Source of the DNA: CAYXDO01 sp964463485
Lineage (GTDB): Bacteria > Myxococcota > Kuafuiibacteriia > Kuafuiibacteriales > Kuafuiibacteriaceae
Length of the DNA: 64,000 nucleotides
Direction: 5' to 3'
NCBI GenBank assembly: GCA_964463485.1
Contig: CAYXDO010000024.1
Coordinates: 1-64,000 of the forward strand
The notes under the pieces are model-generated. The model saw only the letters and a list, made by a program, of their open reading frames with translations, made no database searches and had not been told where the DNA came from. Shown here one piece after another: positions 8,171-15,310 of this stretch. Numbering within the stretch: position 1 is the stretch's first letter; each line of letters begins with the position of its first letter. Made by a program: the position numbers and the translations under genes.

Positions 8171-9523
8171 TCATTCGCCGACGTCCTGCATACTCAGCTC
8201 ACCTCGCCCCGGAGCCATTGCGAGCGCTCCACGGTCCTCATCCGTGCTCGTGAGTGTCAATCCCCCGACCCTCGACTCCCCCGACCGAGTCCGCACGAGG
8301 TCGATCGCCGTCGCGATCGCGAGGCGGAGCTCGCGGGTGCTGGCGTGGAGCAAGGCTCGTCCGAGCGCCGGGAGCACCGTGCGATCTCCGATCCGACCGA
8401 GGCCATCGGCGGCCGCCGTCCGAGCTTCGATCGAGGCGCTCGAGAGGATCTCGAGCAGCACGGCTTGAGCCGATGGGTTTCCTAAGTCTCCGAGAGTCTC
8501 CGCGTACCGGGCCAGCGCTGGCGGATTCACACGCGGCGCCGCACGAATCAGCTCGGGCACACAAGGTCGAAACCGCTTGTCGGCGAGCTCGGAAAGGACG
8601 GTGAATTGGATCGTCCAGCTCGGGTCATCGAGGCCCTTGAGCAAGAGGGCCTGCGCCCGAGGCGCCGGGAAATTTCGCGCGGCGTGAACAAAAGCGCGCT
8701 CTCTGATTTCCTCGGGCACAGGGGGACGCTCGAAGATGATGGTCGGTCCCGACGCGTCGGAAATGAAGGCGTCGTGACTCTCGGCCAGAGTCTCGACTGT
8801 GTCGAATCCTCTAGATCCTATCCGTCGAGCTGCGGCGAATTGCACCTCGGCATGCGGATCGGCGAGCGCACCCTTGACGACTCGCTCCACCCGATCGTCT
8901 TCCGCTAGGTCCAAGGAGAGGATCGCCTCGACCGCTCTGGCACGAACGTCCGCGCTCGGGTCGCCGTGCGCCCGCTCCTCGAGCGTCCGGAGCGGCTCGT
9001 GATCGGGATCGACGAGACCCAAGCAGAAGGTCGCAATCGCCCGGATCGACAGTTCGAGGTCCAACGATCGCGTCCGCGTCATCAAGGCATCGAAGCGAAC
9101 GTGATCCTCGAACACACCGAGCGTATCGCCCAGCCTCACGCGTGATCGCGTCGTGTGGTCGAGCAGGGCGATGGCTTCCTTGGGTCCGTACTCGATGGTC
9201 TCTGGAGTGGTCCGGATGAGTTGGAAGCAGACGCGCGGGTCCAGCGCCACTTCGGGCAGCAAGGTGAGTCGCGCGAAAGGCATGCGGGCGCTTCCGTGTC
9301 GCTGGAACAGGTCGGAAAATTCGGGATGGTGAGCTAGGTCGATGGTCTCCTCGGCGAGCGCAAGTCTCGCGGGGAGCCCATTTAGCGCGCCGGCGAAGCG
9401 AGGAGCGTCGCTAGCCGTCAGCTCAGCGGGCGAAGCGACCGCAGCGAGACCCAGCTGTTTGGCGACCTCGGAGAGAGTTTCCGCCGCACGGCGAAGCCTC
9501 GTGTTGGCGCGCCGGACACCCAT
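8171..9523 (-). CDS. HEAT-repeat protein
   Basis: 450 aa. Residues from about 170 to 430 consist of paired-helix repeats with the HEAT/PBS-lyase pattern, such as DPSADVRARAVEAILSLD, DPHAEVQFAAARRIGSRG, DPSWTIQFTVLSELADK, NPSAQAVLLEILSSASIEAR and GRIGDRTVLPALGRALLHAS. The first 160 residues are a separate helical domain I cannot place. No signal peptide or membrane segment. HEAT proteins are scaffolds for protein contacts; the partner is unknown. Co-directional with the GNAT gene downstream. Confidence 0.8.
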   Translation of the reverse strand: MGVRRANTRLRRAAETLSEVAKQLGLAAVASPAELTASDAPRFAGALNGLPARLALAEETIDLAHHPEFSDLFQRHGSARMPFARLTLLPEVALDPRVCFQLIRTTPETIEYGPKEAIALLDHTTRSRVRLGDTLGVFEDHVRFDALMTRTRSLDLELSIRAIATFCLGLVDPDHEPLRTLEERAHGDPSADVRARAVEAILSLDLAEDDRVERVVKGALADPHAEVQFAAARRIGSRGFDTVETLAESHDAFISDASGPTIIFERPPVPEEIRERAFVHAARNFPAPRAQALLLKGLDDPSWTIQFTVLSELADKRFRPCVPELIRAAPRVNPPALARYAETLGDLGNPSAQAVLLEILSSASIEARTAAADGLGRIGDRTVLPALGRALLHASTRELRLAIATAIDLVRTRSGESRVGGLTLTSTDEDRGALAMAPGRGELSMQDVGE

Positions 9524-9559
9524 CGCCTCACTCGGCGTCCAACGAGGGATCTCTGCGGC

Positions 9560-11401
9560 TCACGGACAATCAACCAGTCCGAGTGGCACGATCGTTCCCA
9601 ACATCGAGCAGCCCTCGGTTCCGCGAAGTCTGATTCTTCCGGCCGCGCCTCCTCCTCCTCCCCCTCCCGCGCGGCCTGTCGTCCCTGCGCCGCCGGCGGT
9701 CGGGCTCGTGCCCGCACCGGCCCCGCCCGCGCCGCCGTTTCCACCCTCTGCTTGCGTCTGGCCCCCGGCGGCCGCGAGCGCGCCGCCTCCATTTTCACCG
9801 TCCGCTCCGTCCGAGCCGGAGGCCTCGCCTCCACCTTCGCCCCCTGCCCCTCCGGTGGCCGAGAGTAGGGCGTTTCCGGCGATCTCCACTGCACGGCCTT
9901 CGACGAAGATGGCTCCTCCGCTGCCACCCCCTCCGCCACCCTCACGCCGGTTGGCGCCGATCCCGCCACCGCCGCCAGCGCGAATCGCGCCCGAGATGGT
10001 GATTTGCTCAGAAGCCGAGATTTGCACGGCGCCCCCGCCTGCACCTCCCGAGCTGGAGGTCGCGCCCCCGTCTCCGCCCATGCACCCGCCGACGATGGGC
10101 GAGAGTTGGTCCGAGCCGCGCGTTCCGCCCGCTAACCCACCCGGCGCGCCGCTCCTCGAAGCACCGCCTGCGGCCCCCGCCTCGCTGTGGCCAGCGCCGC
10201 CGCCGCCGCCGCCGCTGCTGTTGACTTCGACTCCATCGAACCCGTTCGCGAGCAAGCAGGATCGCGACCCTCCTGCTCCTGCGGTCACATGATTGGCGCT
10301 CGCGTCGATGACTCCGGCGACGACCACCGGACCGGCGACCGCGAAAATCACCGGGCGCGTACCCACGAGCTTCAGCGTACTGCCACTCGCGACTTCCAGT
10401 CCGGAGATCGAGATGAGTACGACCTCCAGCGACAACGGCTGCTGGATGGTATCGACGGAAGGGGGCTGCCGTGAGCACCAGTTGGAGAAGGACATGGTCG
10501 ATGAGTTGAAAATCGAGGTGCCGCAGTCGATGACGACCGCCGGATCGGGCTCGTTGATCTGAGTTGGGTCGAAATTCGTCGGCTCGAACGGGAACGACCC
10601 ATAGAATCCTGCGTCCGGAAAACCAAGGTCCGGAAAGCCAAGGTCCGGAAAGCCAAGGTCCGGAAAGCCAAGGTCCGGAAAGCCGGCGTCCGGAAAGCCA
10701 AGGTCCGGAGAGCCGGCGTCCGGAAAACCAAGGTCCGGAAAGCCAACATCCGGAAAGCCGAGGTCCGCCACGCTGGTGTCGCCGGCGTCCGAGTCGACCA
10801 CGCCGGAGTCAGGTTCGGCCACGCCGCTGTCTGGGATCGCCCCATCGTCCAATGCACCGTCGACGGTCTCAGCGTCGGGATCCGTCGCGTCGAGGTCGAC
10901 GGGCCGATCCATCGGTTCGGCGTCGAGCTCGCTGCCCGCGTCGTGCTCGATTCCGGTGTCGATTTCTTCGCTCGAGTCGAGGAGAGTTGCCGCGTCGCCG
11001 AGCCCAGCATCGGTTTGGCCTTCGCCCAGAGCCAAGGGGAACTGGTTGCAGGCGTTAGGTGTCGCCGAGAAACGGCCCTCGGAGGTCGCAACCTGATTTC
11101 CGGTCGCGCCGAGCTCCGAGTATCCCACCGCCCGCACCGCCACCGGCACGTCGGCCGAGAGTGCCGGATCGAGCTCCACGATCAGAGATGTCGTGCCGTC
11201 GGTGAGCTGCGCGCCGATGTCGAAAGCGCGACGGAATCGCCCGTCAGGAAGCTCCAAGGTGACCTCCAGCGATTTCACGGTCTCTCGGATCCGAGAGTCC
11301 GCGCTGAGCTCCAAGCGAATCGAGGGCGCGCCGGTCTTGCACTCGTCCGTACACGCTACGAAGGACCCTACGACGAGCGGGAGCGGAAGGAGTCGACGCA
11401 C
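9560..11401 (-). CDS. lipoprotein with GFPDL repeats and a glycine-rich C-terminal half
   Basis: 613 aa from the GTG at 11401, which gives a lipoprotein signal (RRLLPLPLVVGSFVAC, Cys17). Domains in order: a beta-rich module of about 130 residues (SLEVTLELPDGRFRRAFDIG); an Asp/Ala/Gly-rich linker typical of myxobacterial surface proteins; about a dozen GFPDL/GFPDA pentapeptides; a region beginning VVIDCGTSIFNSSTMSFSNW; then beta-strand text (KLVGTRPVIFAVAGPVVVAG, QISASEQITISGAIRAGGGG) in a very glycine-rich context. The last part resembles the glycine-rich, right-handed-helix-like surface proteins common in Myxococcota. Likely surface exposed, possibly adhesive; no enzymatic motif. Confidence 0.8.
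   Translation of the reverse strand: MRRLLPLPLVVGSFVACTDECKTGAPSIRLELSADSRIRETVKSLEVTLELPDGRFRRAFDIGAQLTDGTTSLIVELDPALSADVPVAVRAVGYSELGATGNQVATSEGRFSATPNACNQFPLALGEGQTDAGLGDAATLLDSSEEIDTGIEHDAGSELDAEPMDRPVDLDATDPDAETVDGALDDGAIPDSGVAEPDSGVVDSDAGDTSVADLGFPDVGFPDLGFPDAGSPDLGFPDAGFPDLGFPDLGFPDLGFPDLGFPDAGFYGSFPFEPTNFDPTQINEPDPAVVIDCGTSIFNSSTMSFSNWCSRQPPSVDTIQQPLSLEVVLISISGLEVASGSTLKLVGTRPVIFAVAGPVVVAGVIDASANHVTAGAGGSRSCLLANGFDGVEVNSSGGGGGGAGHSEAGAAGGASRSGAPGGLAGGTRGSDQLSPIVGGCMGGDGGATSSSGGAGGGAVQISASEQITISGAIRAGGGGGIGANRREGGGGGGSGGAIFVEGRAVEIAGNALLSATGGAGGEGGGEASGSDGADGENGGGALAAAGGQTQAEGGNGGAGGAGAGTSPTAGGAGTTGRAGGGGGGGAAGRIRLRGTEGCSMLGTIVPLGLVDCP
10606..10770 (-). repeat. 15-bp tandem repeats encoding GFPDL/GFPDA
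   Basis: A near-perfect 15-bp unit (aggtccggaaagcca and close variants) repeats about eleven times, in frame with the lipoprotein, giving G-F-P-D-L or G-F-P-D-A pentapeptides. Whole units can be gained or lost without a frameshift. Confidence 0.9.
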
Positions 11402-11489
11402 GCCCCAAGGATCGATGGTTGGAGACCCGGAGTCCACTCCGTTCTGTCGCCCCGGTCCCCGAACGCCATGCCGAAGCTCGATAGACGCA

Positions 11490-11531
11490 GCGACGCCGCG
11501 TTCGTTCAACGCGACGCCGCGTTCGTTCAAC
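11490..11531. repeat. 21-bp perfect tandem duplication, intergenic
   Basis: A 21-bp unit beginning gcgacgccgcgttcgttc occurs twice back to back (11490-11510, 11511-11531) in the 214-nt gap upstream of the GFPDL lipoprotein start. Confidence 0.85.
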
Positions 11532-11615
11532 GAGTCAGGTCTGCCCCCGTAAGTTCGTCTTTGGCGGATCGGCGCGACAGGCGCGCGCACCACGGCCGCG
11601 CCGGTCGTGAAATGT

Positions 11616-13439
11616 TCAATACAGGCTGACCATCCGGACCCGAATTCGTCCCCGAACGGCCGCGGACTCGAACACGTGCTCACCATCGGCCAGGGGCACG
11701 TCGCCGCGAAAGCCACCCAGAGCCTGAGTCTGCGTGAGGAGTGACTCTCGAACCCCAAACCGCGGGTACCAGTCCACTTCGACGACGTCGGCCTCGAGCC
11801 TCAAGGAAGTCATTTCGTCGAACACCGGTCCCGCGAAAAGCAACTGGCGGGGCATCGACACCGATCCGGCCGCCTGAGTGAGCACGGTCGAGGTGCGATG
11901 GTCGACGGTGTCCTCGTGTACGATCACCGATCGACCGAGCCGAGACTCTACGTAGGGGTCGAAACGAGCTCGTACCTCCATACTCAGCTCCGCCGGAGGA
12001 TCGCCGTGTTGCCCGTCGAAGGGACCGTGAGACTCACCATCCTCGAGAAGCTCGAGCTCCTCGAGCGTGACGAAGACCTTTCGGCGATGGAAGAGGCTCG
12101 CCGCGGCCAACACCACCGCCGCATCGGTGTCGGGGACCTTCATATGATACTCATGAGTGTAGCTGTGCGTCGCGGCAATGTGCTCGCCCGAGGTCGAAGT
12201 GGCGGAGGCTTCGGGGGCCTGACTCCAGAAATACTCGTCCGACGTGAACATGATGCCGTCGTTCGGCTCGTCGTCCGGATTGTTGAGGTCGAGCAACGGA
12301 ATCCCGAGGGCCTCTCGAATGTGCGGGTCGGTGCCGCCGATGTGATGAATCAGGATGCCCGCCATTCGCGGATGATTCGCCTCATGCAACCTGTGGTCCC
12401 ACACCGCCGCGTGGTCGCTGACGAAGTCTGGATTCATGACTGCGAAGTCCGACAGAGCGAGCCCGATCGCGTCTGCGCCGTCTTGAATCGCTGGGTTGTT
12501 GTAGAGATAAGCCAGTCTCGCTCCCCCAAGGACCCCCGCGCTCGTGAACCACCGAACGATCCTGCGCTCGGTTGCGAGGCCCTCGATGTCATTCTCGATG
12601 ACATATCGTGTCACCAAACAACCCATCGAATGACACGCGACGTTCACGTGCTCGGCCCCGGACTGAACGAGCTTGTGACGAATGAACTTTGCCACGATGA
12701 GTGCATAACGATGCAGAGTCCTCGTGCCGTCCCAAGGATGCCGCTCGATCTCCCGGACGTCGGCCGGACTCAGCCACGTGTCCGGCACCCCGCCATAATA
12801 TTCGATCGAGCTCCACTGGGTCGGGTCGGTCGAGCCCCCGGGGGTGTCTCCGCAGGGCGCGGCGGTGAGTAGCGGACCCGCGAGCTCGAGGATTTCCGGG
12901 CAACCCTGCTCGGCCCCATACACCTTGTGCTTCATCTCTTCGGGAGACTTGTTCGAAAACCCGTGAATCCAAAGGGTGAAGGTCCTCCCATCGTCGTAGC
13001 CCATCGCCCCCTCGACGGCTGGCGCGGGCCCGCAATCGGCGGGACATCGTTCGACCTCACAGCGATCACACACTCCATCTCCGCAACTCAGCCAGCGGTC
13101 GGGGTCGAGTCGTGGACCGATGCACAACCCGAAGACACACGTGCCCCCGGGACAGCTCTCGGAGCTCCCGCAGCTGAAGTCCGTGACGGGCGGAGGCGGG
13201 CACTCACCGGCGTCAGCAGGCTCCGCATCCCGCTCCATGGCATCGAGCGCCGCGGCGTCCGCCGCGAAGCCCGCATCACTCGCATTCGTCGTTCGATCCG
13301 AGTCCGTCGCGTCGCCGACGTCGATCGCCGAATCCGATGAGTCGAAGGCGCCTTGGCCTCGCGCGTCGGAGGTCGACAAGGTCGTTGACTCGGCGCATCC
13401 GAAGAGCAGCGCCGAGAGCACCCAGGGCCGAAGCGCCAT
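11616..13439 (-). CDS. lipase-like lipoprotein (alpha/beta hydrolase)
   Basis: 607 aa from ATG 13439 (an in-frame GTG at 13454 adds five residues). The signal MALRPWVLSALLFGC is a lipoprotein signal with Cys15. It is followed by an Asp/Ala/Ser-rich linker and a Cys-rich module (CGSSESCPGGTCVFGLC, CGDGVCDRCEVERCPADCG) often seen in myxobacterial secreted proteins. The catalytic domain shows FTLWIHGFSNKSPEEM (oxyanion loop) and the nucleophile motif NVACHSMGCLVTRY (S in CHSMG), as in lipase/PGAP1-like hydrolases; candidate acid and His residues follow in the 350-450 region. The C-terminal 150 residues are a beta-rich accessory domain. Predicted outer-membrane or surface lipase/esterase; substrate unknown. 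Confidence 0.85.
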   Translation of the reverse strand: MALRPWVLSALLFGCAESTTLSTSDARGQGAFDSSDSAIDVGDATDSDRTTNASDAGFAADAAALDAMERDAEPADAGECPPPPVTDFSCGSSESCPGGTCVFGLCIGPRLDPDRWLSCGDGVCDRCEVERCPADCGPAPAVEGAMGYDDGRTFTLWIHGFSNKSPEEMKHKVYGAEQGCPEILELAGPLLTAAPCGDTPGGSTDPTQWSSIEYYGGVPDTWLSPADVREIERHPWDGTRTLHRYALIVAKFIRHKLVQSGAEHVNVACHSMGCLVTRYVIENDIEGLATERRIVRWFTSAGVLGGARLAYLYNNPAIQDGADAIGLALSDFAVMNPDFVSDHAAVWDHRLHEANHPRMAGILIHHIGGTDPHIREALGIPLLDLNNPDDEPNDGIMFTSDEYFWSQAPEASATSTSGEHIAATHSYTHEYHMKVPDTDAAVVLAAASLFHRRKVFVTLEELELLEDGESHGPFDGQHGDPPAELSMEVRARFDPYVESRLGRSVIVHEDTVDHRTSTVLTQAAGSVSMPRQLLFAGPVFDEMTSLRLEADVVEVDWYPRFGVRESLLTQTQALGGFRGDVPLADGEHVFESAAVRGRIRVRMVSLY

Positions 13440-13474
13440 GGACCATCGTAACACGGACCGCCGGAGCTACTATA

Positions 13475-15229
13475 CTAGAACGCTTGTTCGAACACCGCAG
13501 CGAAGCCGTGGTCGAAGCGGCCGTGCCTCGAGAATCCAAAGGCGTAAAAGGCGCTCAGTTGAAAGGCGTCCAAGATGAGTAGGTGGCCTCCCGCACCGAA
13601 TGAATTGGCGAGACCCAGCGACTCGTCGGTCCTCGTCGAGTCCAGCTCGGCGTAGACCGCTCCGTCGTGAAACACGCCGAGCTTGAAGACGTCTCGGGCC
13701 AGAGAAATCCGCAGATCCAACGTGGCCGATGCGACCTTGCGGGTGAACAACAAGTCTCCAAAGACACCTCGAAGATGGTCCCCGAGCGGTTCCTCGTCCG
13801 GCCACGCGATTGGCCCGAACAACCAGGTCCCGGCGAGGCCCATCCGCAGCTCGTGCCACCCGAACGAGAGCATCTTGTCCCACCGCGCGCGCGCCTCGGC
13901 GGTGATATCAGCCGCGGCCATGTCGCGGTAAGCTCGTGCCTTTGCCGAGATCCGATGGCGCATATCACGACGAAGCTCGTCTGGGTCGAGCACCAAAGTC
14001 ATCCGGAGCTCAGAAAAGGCGCGAATCGTGCGTCCGCGGGCGTCCGGCAGCTCGGTTGTCGCACCCTCCTTCTGTCGAGTGCTGAAGCGGGTCGAAAGCT
14101 CCGCTCCGAAGCCGAGCTCGAGCTCCAGACCTCGTGCGGCCTCCCATGACAGCGCCGCCAGACCCTCCGTCCTCGTCCGAAAATAGCGCTCGAGGTCGAG
14201 GTCTGCTCGCTTTCGATGGCTGATCGCTCCTCGAGCGGCGGCGCGGCCACGTAAGGTCGTCCCACTCAACGGCGGAGTCAGCCACCCGGCTTCGAGCGTG
14301 GCTCGAGAGAACAGCACCCGAAGTTGCCGGTCGACGAGACCCGTCCCGAGCTTCGCCCCAACCAAGGCCTCGAGCTCCCACCGAGTCTCGTCGATCAAGA
14401 AATCCGTGGACCGATACAACATACCGCCGGCGAGCCCCTCCGCGTCTACCTCTGCGCTCAGCTTGAGGCCAGTCTCCCAAGCCTCGGGCTCGAGCAGCAC
14501 GTGAAGGTCGTAGGCCTCCCCCGGACGAATCAGGCTGAGTCGGGGGTTGATCGAGAGCTCCTCGATGAACCCACCCGAGTCCCCAGCATCTCCTGGGACC
14601 AACAGATATCGGTACGACCGAATACCGTAGCGCTCCGACATCTCTTGAAGCCGTCGGTCCAGCATGGGCCGATTGAAGATCAGCTCCGGCAGCGCGAACT
14701 CGAGCTGAAGCTGAAGCGTGCGAAAGCTGCCCGCTCCTCGATAAATCAGCTTACCCAGGCGCCCCTCGTCGATTTCGGCGACGAGTCTCTTTTTGCGAAG
14801 ATCGTGCTCGTCTGCCACCACCGAGACGGAGACGGCGGCCAGCTCATAACCCGCTCGAGACAAGAACTGTCGGATCCGTTTCTCCGCCAACGATCTGGAA
14901 CGCTCGTCGACGCGCTCGTCCTGGCCGATCGCGGCGACCGCGCGGTAAATCTCCGGGCTCATCGCCCGCGCCCCGCGCACCTCGATCATCAGCAAGGGGC
15001 CGTCCGGGGAGCCCTCCGCGGATTTCTGCAACGTCGCCGGAGGCACGTCCGGATCGTCGGGCGGCGCGGGCTCCCTGGGCTCGTCGGTGTCGGCGGGGAC
15101 GACCCCCAGAAGCAAGAACAACAGCGCGCCCGGAGACAAGCGGCGGTGATGCTGGTCGGAAAGTCCGCGCCTGTCGATCGGATCCGATCGGATCCCATCG
15201 GCGAATCGACGACCCGGCCGACCCAGCAA
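13475..15229 (-). CDS. POTRA plus outer-membrane beta-barrel protein (Omp85/surface-antigen-like)
   Basis: 584 aa from a TTG at 15229; the only later alternative, a TTG 30 codons in, would remove the positive charges before the hydrophobic core SPGALLFLLLGVVPA. After a Pro/Asp-rich stretch comes a region with the POTRA pattern: AEKRIRQFLSRAGYELAAVS, then VAEIDEGRLGKLIYRGAG, then LIFNRPMLDRRLQEMSERYG. The C-terminal about 350 residues are alternating amphipathic strands ending in FAAVFEQAF, with a terminal Phe as in BAM-assembled barrels. Probably a translocation or assembly factor of the Omp85/TpsB superfamily; the substrate cannot be assigned. Confidence 0.75.
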   Translation of the reverse strand: MLGRPGRRFADGIRSDPIDRRGLSDQHHRRLSPGALLFLLLGVVPADTDEPREPAPPDDPDVPPATLQKSAEGSPDGPLLMIEVRGARAMSPEIYRAVAAIGQDERVDERSRSLAEKRIRQFLSRAGYELAAVSVSVVADEHDLRKKRLVAEIDEGRLGKLIYRGAGSFRTLQLQLEFALPELIFNRPMLDRRLQEMSERYGIRSYRYLLVPGDAGDSGGFIEELSINPRLSLIRPGEAYDLHVLLEPEAWETGLKLSAEVDAEGLAGGMLYRSTDFLIDETRWELEALVGAKLGTGLVDRQLRVLFSRATLEAGWLTPPLSGTTLRGRAAARGAISHRKRADLDLERYFRTRTEGLAALSWEAARGLELELGFGAELSTRFSTRQKEGATTELPDARGRTIRAFSELRMTLVLDPDELRRDMRHRISAKARAYRDMAAADITAEARARWDKMLSFGWHELRMGLAGTWLFGPIAWPDEEPLGDHLRGVFGDLLFTRKVASATLDLRISLARDVFKLGVFHDGAVYAELDSTRTDESLGLANSFGAGGHLLILDAFQLSAFYAFGFSRHGRFDHGFAAVFEQAF

Positions 15230-15310
15230 ATGCGTCGAGGCGATGGGAAACTTCGAGATCAGCGGACCGTGACAAGACTGCGCCGCCGGTCTACGTTCCT
15301 CCGCTCAACG

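Noticed and set aside
14324..15310. Long N-terminal extension of the radical SAM frame
   Set aside because: It is antisense to the barrel gene; family homology begins at ATG 15311.
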